The position numbers and the translations under genes were made by a program. A stretch of DNA of 64,000 nucleotides from Streptomyces vinaceus. GTDB lineage: Bacteria > Actinomycetota > Actinomycetes > Streptomycetales > Streptomycetaceae. Numbering within the stretch: position 1 is the stretch's first letter; each line of letters opens with the position of its first letter. The notes under the pieces were generated by a model. It worked only from the letters and a program-made list of their open reading frames with translations. It had not been told where the DNA came from and searched no databases. The DNA is taken from positions 5,175,001 to 5,239,000 of the forward strand of contig NZ_CP023692.1 of NCBI RefSeq assembly GCF_008704935.1. The letters run 5' to 3'. Positions 49,235 to 56,502 of the stretch are shown in pieces.

Positions 49235-52222
49235 ATGACAGTCCCGGGACGCAGGAGCAGTACCTTCATGAGGCTGCTGCGCAGCGGCTTCACCGACCCC
49301 TCGGCCGCCGCCCGGCTGCTCGACTCCGACGCGCTGGCCTCCGTACGCACCGATCCGGTGCTCCTCGACGCCCTCGGGGCCACCGCCGATCCCGACCTGG
49401 CCCTCCTCGGGCTCGTCCGGCTCGCCGAGGCGCAGAGCGCGGACGAGCGGCCCGCGCTCCTGGACACCCTCGTCAGCGCCAAGCCGCTGCGCGACCGCCT
49501 CCTCGGCGTGCTCGGCGCCTCCGAGGCGCTCGGCGACCACCTCGCCCGGCACCCCCGCGACTGGCACGCGCTCGTCACCTACGAGGCCGCCGACCTGCAC
49601 CCGGGGCTCGCCGAGTTCGAGCAGGGACTCGCCCAGGCCCACGACCCCGTCGCCCTGCGCGTCGCCTACCGCCGCTGCCTGCTCTCCATCGCCGCCCGCG
49701 ACGTCTGCGGCACCATCGACGTGGCCCAGACCGCCGCCGAGCTCGCCGACCTCGCCACCGCCACCCTGCGCGCAGCCCTGCGGATCGCGTCCGCCGCCGC
49801 CCCGGACGACGCCGCCGCCTGCCGGCTCGCCGTCATCGCCATGGGCAAGTGCGGGGGCAACGAGCTCAATTACGTCTCCGACGTCGACGTCATCTTCGTC
49901 GGGGAGACCGCCCCCGGCACCGACGAGGGCAAGGGCATCCAGGCCGCCACCCGCCTCGCCTCCCACCTCATGCGGATCTGCTCCGAGACCACCATCGAGG
50001 GCACCATCTGGCCCGTCGACGCCAACCTGCGCCCCGAGGGCCGCAACGGCCCCCTCGTCCGCACCCTCGCCTCCCACCTCGCCTACTACCAGCGCTGGGC
50101 CAAGACCTGGGAGTTCCAGGCCCTCCTCAAGGCCCGCGCCGTCGCCGGCGACGCGGACCTGGGAGCCCAGTACATCGACGCCATAACGCCGTTGGTCTGG
50201 CACGCCGCCGAACGCGAGAACTTCGTCGCCGACGTCCAGAAGATGCGCCGCCGCGTCGTCGACAACATCCCCGCGGCCCAGGTCGACCGCGAGCTCAAGC
50301 TCGGTCCCGGCGGCCTGCGCGACGTCGAGTTCGCCGTCCAGCTCCTCCAGCTCGTCCACGGCCGCAGCGACGCCGGCCTGCACTCCGGCTCCACCCTCGA
50401 CGCCCTGCACGCCCTCGCCGCCGGCGGATACGTGGGCCGCACCGACGCCGCCCAGCTGAACGACGCGTACCGCTTCCTGCGCGCCATGGAGCACCGCATC
50501 CAGCTGTACCGGCTGCGCCGCACCCACCTCGTCCCCGAGGACGAGGCCGACCTGCGCCGCCTGGGCCGCTCGCTGGGGCTGCGCACCGAACCCGTCGCCG
50601 AACTCAACAAGGCCTGGCGCCGCCACGCCTCCGTGGTCCGGCGCCTGCACGAGAAGCTCTTCTACCGGCCGCTGCTCGACGCCGTCGCCCAGCTCGCCCC
50701 CGGCGAGGCCCGGCTCTCCCCCCGCGCCGCCGGCCAGCGCCTCGAAGCCCTCGGCTACGCCGACCCCGCCTCGGCCCTGCGCCACCTCGAAGCCCTCGCC
50801 TCCGGCGTCACCCGCAAGGCCGCCATCCAGCGCACCCTGCTCCCGGTCATGCTCGGCTGGTTCGCCGACTCCGCCGACCCGGACGCCGGCCTGCTGAACT
50901 TCCGCAAGGTCTCCGACGCCCTGGGCAAGACCCCCTGGTACCTGCGGCTCCTGCGCGACGAGGGCGCCGCCGCCGAGAACCTGGCCCGCGTGCTGTCCGC
51001 CGGCCGGCTCGCCCCCGACCTGCTGATGCGCGCCCCCGAGGCCGTCGCCCTGCTCGGCGACCCGGGCGGGCTCGCCCCCCGTACGCACGAGGCGCTGGAG
51101 CAGGAGGTGCTCGCCGCCGTCGGCCGCGCCGACAGCGCCGAGGCCGGCGTCGCGGCCGCCCGCGGGGTCCGCCGCCGCGAGCTGTTCCGTACGGCCGCAG
51201 CCGACATCATCCGCTCGTACGGTACGGAGGAGCGCCCGGCCGAGGAGGACGCCGGAGCCCTCGTGGACCGCGTCGGCGGCGCCGTCTCCGACCTCACCGC
51301 GGCGACCGTCGCCGGAGCCCTGCGCGCCGCCGTCCGCCACCACTGGGGCGAAACCCTGCCCACCCGCTTCGCGATCATCGGCGTCGGCCGCTTCGGCGGC
51401 CACGAACTGGCCTACGGATCCGACGCCGACGTCCTGTTCGTCCACGAACCCCGCGAGGGCGTCGACGAACAGGAGGCCGCCAAGGCCGCCCAGACCGTCA
51501 TCGCCGAAATGCGCAGGCTGCTCCAACTCCCCACCGCCGACCCGCCGCTGCTCATCGACGCCGACCTGCGCCCGGAAGGCCGCTCCGGCCCCCTGGTCCG
51601 TACGCTGTCCTCGTACGCCGCCTACTACCGGCGCTGGTCCCTGACCTGGGAGAGCCAGGCCCTGCTGCGCGCCGAACCGGTCGCGGGCGACATGGAGCTC
51701 GGCGCCCGCTTCATCGAGCTGATCGACCCGCTGCGCTACCCGGTGGAGGGCCTCGGCGAGGACGCCGTACGCGAGATCCGCCGCCTGAAGGCGCGGATGG
51801 AGTCCGAACGCCTCCCGCGCGGCGCCGACCCCACGCTCCACACCAAGCTGGGCCGCGGCGGCCTCAGCGACGTCGAGTGGACCGTCCAGCTGATCCAGAT
51901 GCAGCACGCCTGGTCGGAACCGGGCCTGCGCACCACCCGGACCCGCGAGGCCCTGGCCGCCGCGCACGCGGCCGGGCTGATCCCGACCGAGGAGGCGCAG
52001 ATCCTGGACGAGGCCTGGGTACTGGCCACCCGTGTCCGCAACGCCGTGATGCTGGTCCGCGGCCGCGCCGGGGACACCTTCCCCTCGGAGGCCCGCGAAC
52101 TGGGGGCGGTCGGCCGCTACCTCGGCTACGCGGAGGGCACGGTCGGCGAACTGCTCGACGACTACCGCCGCATCACCCGCCGCGCCCGCGCCGTCGTCGA
52201 CGACCTGTTCTACGGGGCGTAG
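49235..52222 (+). CDS. glnE: Glutamine synthetase adenylyltransferase/deadenylase
   Basis: A 995-residue bifunctional GlnE that adenylylates and deadenylylates glutamine synthetase in response to nitrogen status. It consists of two nucleotidyltransferase halves: the N-terminal one has AMGKCGGNELNYVSDVDVIF near residue 210, the C-terminal one GVGRFGGHELAYGSDADVLF near 715; both keep the DxD metal pair. Each is followed by an RPEGR-type block (NLRPEGRNGPLVR near 270; DLRPEGRSGPLVR near 780) and a helical GlnE-C region. ATG 49235 has GGAGG 7 nt upstream. It is monocistronic. Its target would be the main GlnA, which is not in this window. Confidence 0.95.
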   Translation: MTVPGRRSSTFMRLLRSGFTDPSAAARLLDSDALASVRTDPVLLDALGATADPDLALLGLVRLAEAQSADERPALLDTLVSAKPLRDRLLGVLGASEALGDHLARHPRDWHALVTYEAADLHPGLAEFEQGLAQAHDPVALRVAYRRCLLSIAARDVCGTIDVAQTAAELADLATATLRAALRIASAAAPDDAAACRLAVIAMGKCGGNELNYVSDVDVIFVGETAPGTDEGKGIQAATRLASHLMRICSETTIEGTIWPVDANLRPEGRNGPLVRTLASHLAYYQRWAKTWEFQALLKARAVAGDADLGAQYIDAITPLVWHAAERENFVADVQKMRRRVVDNIPAAQVDRELKLGPGGLRDVEFAVQLLQLVHGRSDAGLHSGSTLDALHALAAGGYVGRTDAAQLNDAYRFLRAMEHRIQLYRLRRTHLVPEDEADLRRLGRSLGLRTEPVAELNKAWRRHASVVRRLHEKLFYRPLLDAVAQLAPGEARLSPRAAGQRLEALGYADPASALRHLEALASGVTRKAAIQRTLLPVMLGWFADSADPDAGLLNFRKVSDALGKTPWYLRLLRDEGAAAENLARVLSAGRLAPDLLMRAPEAVALLGDPGGLAPRTHEALEQEVLAAVGRADSAEAGVAAARGVRRRELFRTAAADIIRSYGTEERPAEEDAGALVDRVGGAVSDLTAATVAGALRAAVRHHWGETLPTRFAIIGVGRFGGHELAYGSDADVLFVHEPREGVDEQEAAKAAQTVIAEMRRLLQLPTADPPLLIDADLRPEGRSGPLVRTLSSYAAYYRRWSLTWESQALLRAEPVAGDMELGARFIELIDPLRYPVEGLGEDAVREIRRLKARMESERLPRGADPTLHTKLGRGGLSDVEWTVQLIQMQHAWSEPGLRTTRTREALAAAHAAGLIPTEEAQILDEAWVLATRVRNAVMLVRGRAGDTFPSEARELGAVGRYLGYAEGTVGELLDDYRRITRRARAVVDDLFYGA

Positions 52223-52666
52223 TCCGTCCGGGCCCGGGCCGTTCCGGCAGGAGCGGTCCGTGAGTCGTCACGGGATCGGGACTGCGCGAGCAAAATTCGT
52301 TCCTGCCAACGGCGGACACGCCGACGCTCATGCGATTCGAGCCTTCTGTCGATCCATTCGCGAGTTGTGAGCGGCGTGCACTCCCAGAGGATCGTCGCAG
52401 CCGGGGGCGCTGCCGAGGCACTGGAGAAAGCACTTCCGGAAGCAGAACGGATGACCGAAATGCGGCTGGTGCTCCGCATCGCGCCGGGAAGTCCTTGGGC
52501 AAGATCGGGTAGCTGTATTACGTTCGTGAATGTGCACCGGTTGAACCTGACCAGTCCAACCAGCTGCGCACACATGGCAATTCGCACGGGGGAGCGGAGC
52601 CAGGGCCGGTTCGGGCCGAAAGTGTCCAAGCCGACGGCTCCACGAACAGGCACCTGATCTCCGCAC
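52223..52666. other. Gap after glnE, lower GC, no clear gene
   Basis: About 440 bp with visibly lower GC than the flanks and stops in most frames. Open frames of 60-120 codons exist on both strands but show no family features. It begins an accessory pocket that runs to about 54.3 kb. The promoter of the downstream secreted-peptide gene must lie here; TTGAAC near 52542 is a possible -35 but no clean -10 follows. Confidence 0.5.
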
Positions 52667-52689
52667 CCCTTTGTGCATGACGCAAAGGG
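52667..52689 (+). promoter_or_regulatory. Hairpin that covers the Shine-Dalgarno of the peptide gene
   Basis: CCCTTTG and CAAAGGG form a 7-bp stem with a 9-nt loop. The 3' arm contains AAGGG, the ribosome-binding site for GTG 52698, so the structure could hide it. Confidence 0.5.
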
Positions 52690-52697
52690 AAGACTAC

Positions 52698-53120
52698 GTG
52701 AATCGCAACACCATGCGCATCGGGGGCGTCGCCATACTTGCGGCACTGGCCCTGGGCCTCGGCGGTACTGCGGCGCAGGCGAGCACCGCACCGGCTGCCC
52801 CGACCGTCACCGCGGCAACGCAGGAGCAGCAGCAGGTGGTCCGATCGATGGCCACCGCACTGCTGAACTCCCCCATCGAATACAGCGCGGCCGAACGTGC
52901 CGAGCTGGTCGAGGTGGCGAACGGCGAGAGCGCTGCCGCAGGCAAGTTCGACGGCATCGTCAAGCTGTTCAAGAAGATCCCCGGCTTCGCCAAGGCCGTC
53001 GCCGGCACGTACAGCGAATTCAAGGCCTGGTACGACGGCCTGGCCTGGTATTGGAAGGCTCCTCTGACTGCCGCCGGCCTGGGCGGTGACCTGCTCACGA
53101 TCTGGCAGCTCTTCCACTGA
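52698..53120 (+). CDS. Secreted small protein with amphipathic Trp-rich C-terminus (bacteriocin-like)
   Basis: A 140-residue precursor. A Sec signal peptide (MRIGGVAILAALALGLGG, then TAAQA) ends near residue 28. A Gln/Ala/Glu-rich middle part (about 40-85) leads to a C-terminal segment (86-140) with basic and aromatic character: KLFKKIPGFAKAVAG, FKAWYDGLAWYWKAP and LGGDLLTIWQLFH, with four Trp, seven Lys and four acidic residues, so a net positive amphipathic domain. It has no Cys. The pattern recalls helical class IId bacteriocins such as the aureocin A53/lacticin Q type, but the match is only in character and I assign no family. GTG 52698 is preferred for the AAGGGAAG 5 nt away; ATG 52677 is an in-frame alternative. 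It is followed by a small membrane protein. Confidence 0.6.
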   Translation: MNRNTMRIGGVAILAALALGLGGTAAQASTAPAAPTVTAATQEQQQVVRSMATALLNSPIEYSAAERAELVEVANGESAAAGKFDGIVKLFKKIPGFAKAVAGTYSEFKAWYDGLAWYWKAPLTAAGLGGDLLTIWQLFH

Positions 53121-53151
53121 TGAGCACTGAGCACTGAGCTCTGATCGAAAG

Positions 53152-53185
53152 GGGGCGTGTCGCAGCCATGGTTGCGGCACGCCCC
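53152..53185 (+). terminator. Hairpin between peptide gene and membrane-protein gene
   Basis: A 16-bp stem with two G-U pairs (GGGGCGTGTCGCAGCC with GGTTGCGGCACGCCCC) and a 2-nt apex. It could terminate or attenuate transcription between the two genes. Confidence 0.6.
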
Positions 53186-53222
53186 GCAGCCCTGCCTGCG
53201 TGAACCCGAGAGGACACAAGAC

Positions 53223-53519
53223 GTGGACACTCCCTCAGTTCCACCGCGTACCGCCGAAGAACAGCGCAAACCCGGATGGTTTCCGACTGCTCTCCTCTTC
53301 GGCGCGGTGTGCGCGGTTCTCCGCTTTGCCGACTCCTGGTCCTGGTGGGCCCTGCTGTGGGCGCCGTTGCTGGTCCTCGCCCTCGGCGCGACGGTGTACG
53401 AGTGGCAGCTCTTGGCACGTAGTCGATGGCGCATGGCCCCGGTGGAATGGGGGCTGCTCGCCGTCTCCCACCTCGGCCTCGCCGCCGCCCTTGCAGCCGT
53501 CTGGCTCGGCGCGCACTGA
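53223..53519 (+). CDS. Small three-helix membrane protein (possible partner/immunity protein)
   Basis: A 98-residue integral membrane protein. After a Pro-rich, charged start, three hydrophobic segments appear: PTALLFGAVCAVLRF, WWALLWAPLLVLALGATVYE and WGLLAVSHLGLAAALAAVW, with a basic loop (RSRWRM) between the second and third. It is encoded 102 bp after the bacteriocin-like precursor on the same strand, separated by a hairpin, which is the typical geometry of a peptide plus immunity or export protein. No family is recognised, so this is inference. GTG 53223 has GAGAGG about 9 nt upstream. Confidence 0.6.
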   Translation: MDTPSVPPRTAEEQRKPGWFPTALLFGAVCAVLRFADSWSWWALLWAPLLVLALGATVYEWQLLARSRWRMAPVEWGLLAVSHLGLAAALAAVWLGAH

Positions 53520-53906
53520 ATGCCAGGTGTTACGCCGCCCGCGCGTCCGGGGGCAGGGGAGCGGAAGGCGCGGTCGCAGCCGTCGCACGTTCGGAGGGGA
53601 TCGACCTCGCGGTCGGGCGCCACGGGGCGCGCCGCACCGGAGTCCGGCAGCCGGGGCGGGAGCAGCTCCCCGCAGGCGGTGGGCGAGGAGTCGGCTTCGG
53701 CTCGGCCCCGGTGGGCTCGGCGCGGCGTTCGCGAGCCGCTGCCGCCATCGCGGGCGGGTTGTTGTACGAGACCGTGCAGGTCACGATCCGGCCGGTGGGG
53801 AGCCGCTCGTGGTAACGGGCCAGGTAGCCGTTGCGCCGGCCGGGAGGGACTTGATGTGCGTGGCCAGACCGATCCCGCCCATGCTCAACCGACGAGGCGC
53901 GCGAGG
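53520..53906. other. Gap with no confident gene
   Basis: About 390 bp. A minus-strand open frame ending at 53530 contains a fragment (TCTVSYNNPPAMAAAARERR) but has no clear start or family, and plus-strand frames look like shadow. I see nothing further. Confidence 0.4.
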
Positions 53907-54323
53907 TCAGTGCACGGGCGGGTAGTAAGGCTCGGGCTGCGGGCGGTTCTGGCAGTTGGCGTTGTTCCATTCGCGCTGGTAGGCCCTGTCGTACCCGATC
54001 TTGAAGCTGCGCTGCTTGGCGCTCGTCACCTCGTTGGGGTTGGGCACCCACAGCGGGTAGTTCTTCGGGCGGCACTGCCGGCCGTCGTCCGCCCCGCGGG
54101 CTTCGCCCTGCCTCAGCCCCTCGCAGGAGGCACGGGCCTTCTGGTCCGTGGAGACATGCCCCGTGGAGTAGTCCCAGACCGTGCCGTCCAGTCTGCAGAG
54201 GGTCGCGGCCGGTGCGATGGAGACCTGGCCGGACGAGGGCTGCGCCGCCAGGGCGACCGGTCCGAGGGTGAGCGACGCCGAGAGCGCGAGGCCCGTCAGC
54301 GCGAGCAGGTGTGAGCGACGCAT
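53907..54323 (-). CDS. Secreted four-cysteine protein of unknown function
   Basis: A 138-residue protein with a Sec signal peptide (LLALTGLALSASLTLGPVAL, cleavage near ALAAQ, residue 27). The mature part has four Cys (ATLCRL, ASCEGL, RQCRPK, NANCQN) that could form two disulfides and ends in a Pro-rich tail (PQPEPYYPPVH). I do not recognise a family. GGAGGAGAG just before ATG 54323 gives a strong ribosome-binding site. It faces the membrane-protein gene and belongs to the same accessory pocket. Confidence 0.68.
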   Translation of the reverse strand: MRRSHLLALTGLALSASLTLGPVALAAQPSSGQVSIAPAATLCRLDGTVWDYSTGHVSTDQKARASCEGLRQGEARGADDGRQCRPKNYPLWVPNPNEVTSAKQRSFKIGYDRAYQREWNNANCQNRPQPEPYYPPVH

Positions 54324-54438
54324 GACTCTCCTCCGTCACGTCTTTTCACGTACCTCCCCTTCCAGTTCACTCCCGTGGGCAGGGCCCCGCCACTCGGCCA
54401 CGCGCTGTGGCAAGATCCGGGGAAGGCTCTGACGCCTC

Positions 54439-55710
54439 GTGATCCGCCGACGTCCGTCGAGAAGCCACCGGGGGAGACATGCGCATCAGGCCGCCGGCCG
54501 CGGGCCCCTCCTGCGGCGCCGCGTGAGGACCGCGGGTTCGGCCGTCAAGGCCGTGGTCCGGTACCGGCGGCCGGGTCCCGAGTGCTGGGACGCCGTCGTC
54601 ACGGCCGCCTGCGAGGAGACGCGCCACAGCTGGGACGCCGCCAGGGCGCTGGCCCAGGCCGGGCCCGCCGTCTCCGCGCACGCCGACCGGATCGCCAGGG
54701 CCCTCGACGAGCGGCGCGGCCGGGGGGACGAACTCGCCTGCGCCCTGGCCGGGCTGGGCGACCTCCGGGCGCTGCCCGCGCTGCGGCGCCTCGCGAGGGA
54801 CGGCCACTTCCCGACCCACCGCATGCACGTCCGCGTCCTGGCCGCGCTGCCCGCCGCGGAGCTCCTCCCGGCGATGCGGGCGGTGCTGCGCCAGGACCCG
54901 CCGAAGTACCACGCGAGCACCTCCGTCCTCGAACTCCTCGCGCAGTGGGGCCCGGCCTCCGCGCCCGCCCTGCCCGAGGTGCTCCCGTACCTGGACGGCC
55001 CGTACGCCTACGACGCGCTGCGCGTCCTGGGCCGGACGGGCCCGGCCGCGGCCGGCGCCGCCGACCGGCTGGCCGGCTTCGCCACCGGCCGCGCCCCGCA
55101 GGCCCGGCGTCACCACCCGCGGCTGGCCGCCTGGGCGCACTGGAGGGCCACCGGGGATCCCGCGCTGGCCCTCGCCGTGTGCGGCGCGGCCGTGGGTTCC
55201 GGCAGCGCGAGCCACGGGCTGCCCTTCCTGGCCGATCTGGGGCCGCTGGCCGCCGCCCACGCGGACACCGTGCGCGCCCTGGTGGAATCGCCCGGGGCAT
55301 GGACCCGCGTCGCCGCGGCCCACGCGTACTGGCGGATCACCGGGGACCCGGAACCCGCCGTGCCGGTGCTGCTGGCGGAGGTGGACCCCGAGTGGACGGG
55401 CCTGCCGGCCCTGCCGAGGCGGGAAGCGGTGCGCCACCTCGGCGAGATCGGCGCCCCGGCCGCAGCGGCGGCGCCCCTGCTGCGCCGGATCCTGGCGGCG
55501 GAGGAACGTCTCAGCCACCCCTACGACAGCGTGCGGATCCTCGCCGACGAGGCCTACGTCCGCACCCTCACCGAGGCGTTGGCGCGGATCGGCGCGAGCG
55601 CGGACGGCGGCCCGGCGGCGGCCCCGATGCCCGCGCCGGCGCCCTCGCCCGGGCTCCGGCGCGGGGTGCTGGTGCGATGGCTGGGCCCGCGCGGAGCGCG
55701 CACCCGCTGA
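54439..55710 (+). CDS. HEAT/PBS-lyase repeat protein
   Basis: A 423-residue protein made of alpha-helical HEAT-type repeats: LGDLRALPALRRLARDG, LRVLGRTGPAAAGAADRLAG, AVRHLGEIGAPAAAAAPLLR and others every 35-45 residues. It is Ala/Arg/Pro-rich with a proline-rich C-terminus. Such proteins are scaffolds; no enzymatic motif is visible. The start is uncertain: the given GTG extends an Arg/His-rich N-terminus, and a GTG near 54517 would remove 26 residues. It may lack the usual N-terminal repeats of its larger relatives. Confidence 0.72.
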   Translation: MIRRRPSRSHRGRHAHQAAGRGPLLRRRVRTAGSAVKAVVRYRRPGPECWDAVVTAACEETRHSWDAARALAQAGPAVSAHADRIARALDERRGRGDELACALAGLGDLRALPALRRLARDGHFPTHRMHVRVLAALPAAELLPAMRAVLRQDPPKYHASTSVLELLAQWGPASAPALPEVLPYLDGPYAYDALRVLGRTGPAAAGAADRLAGFATGRAPQARRHHPRLAAWAHWRATGDPALALAVCGAAVGSGSASHGLPFLADLGPLAAAHADTVRALVESPGAWTRVAAAHAYWRITGDPEPAVPVLLAEVDPEWTGLPALPRREAVRHLGEIGAPAAAAAPLLRRILAAEERLSHPYDSVRILADEAYVRTLTEALARIGASADGGPAAAPMPAPAPSPGLRRGVLVRWLGPRGARTR

Positions 55711-55791
55711 CCGCTCCCGTACGCGCCCCGCAGGGTGCGGGCGTACGCCGCGCAGGCGGCACCCACCCCCGCCGGCCTCGCGCCGCAGCCC

Positions 55792-56397
55792 TCAGGCCGT
55801 ACCCCCCAGCAGGGAGCGGGCGTACGTCAGGAACGCGGCCAGGCCCAGGTCGAAGGCGGCGTCCGCGCGGCCCGGGCCTACGGCCGCCAGGGCGTCCGCG
55901 AGCAGCGGGGTCTCGGGGGAGGGCTCCCACATGGCCTCGGGGGCGGCCAGGTCCAGGGCCGAGCCGAGCACCAGGTTCTCCAGCGCCGTCAACAGCGGCA
56001 TGACCCGGTCACGGGTGAACCCCGCCGCCAGCAGCATGCCGACCGCCCGCTCGTACTGGGCCAGCACCCGGGGGGCCCGCACCGGCGTGGTCATCAGCAG
56101 CGGGATGGCCCGCGGCGAGGCGGCGAAGGCGGCCCGGTACGAGCGCGCCCAGGCCTCCAGGGCCCGGTCCCACGGCTCCAGGTCCAGCGTTTCGCCGGCG
56201 ATCCGATCGCATACGAGCTCCCGCACCAGCTCCACCACCCCCGCCCGGCCGTCCACGTGGTGGTACACCGACCCGGTCTGCACGCCCAGCGCCCGCGCGA
56301 TCTGCGGGACGCTGAACTCGCCCTGCTCCGCGACCAGTTGCAGGGCGGTCGCGGCGATCCGCTCCCGGTCGAGGAGGGGGGTGCGCGGCCGTGCCAT
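55792..56397 (-). CDS. TetR family repressor next to an APC permease
   Basis: A 201-residue regulator. The HTH is in residues 12-58 (LDRERIAATALQLVAEQGEF, VPQIARALGVQTGSVYHHVD); the C-terminus resembles TetR_C with a conserved ERAVGMLLAAGF helix. GGGAGAAA lies before ATG 56397; an ATG at 56433 would add 12 residues. It is divergent from the APC permease gene, with a 19-bp perfect dyad between, so the permease and amidohydrolase genes are its likely targets. Confidence 0.87.
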   Translation of the reverse strand: MARPRTPLLDRERIAATALQLVAEQGEFSVPQIARALGVQTGSVYHHVDGRAGVVELVRELVCDRIAGETLDLEPWDRALEAWARSYRAAFAASPRAIPLLMTTPVRAPRVLAQYERAVGMLLAAGFTRDRVMPLLTALENLVLGSALDLAAPEAMWEPSPETPLLADALAAVGPGRADAAFDLGLAAFLTYARSLLGGTA

Positions 56398-56455
56398 CGG
56401 TTTCTCCCGCCGTGAGGTCTTCCCGTACGCCAAAACCGGAGGCTACATTGCCGCG

Positions 56456-56474
56456 AACCTAAAGCCTTTAGGTT
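56456..56474. promoter_or_regulatory. 19-bp dyad, candidate TetR operator
   Basis: AACCTAAA-GCC-TTTAGGTT is a perfect 8-3-8 inverted repeat, AT-richer than its surroundings, 29 bp before the permease start and about 60 bp before the tetR start. Confidence 0.65.
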
Positions 56475-56502
56475 TTGGTCTCCCCGAAGGGTGTACCCCC
56501 GC

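Noticed and set aside
52367..52657. Plus-strand frame of 96 codons between glnE and the peptide gene
   Set aside because: No signal, domain or convincing ribosome-binding site; opposite-strand frames are equally long.
53530..53767. Minus-strand frame ending at 53530 with Cys-rich text
   Set aside because: The start is unclear and the sequence is Arg/Pro/Ala-rich without a recognised domain, so only recorded as part of a gap.
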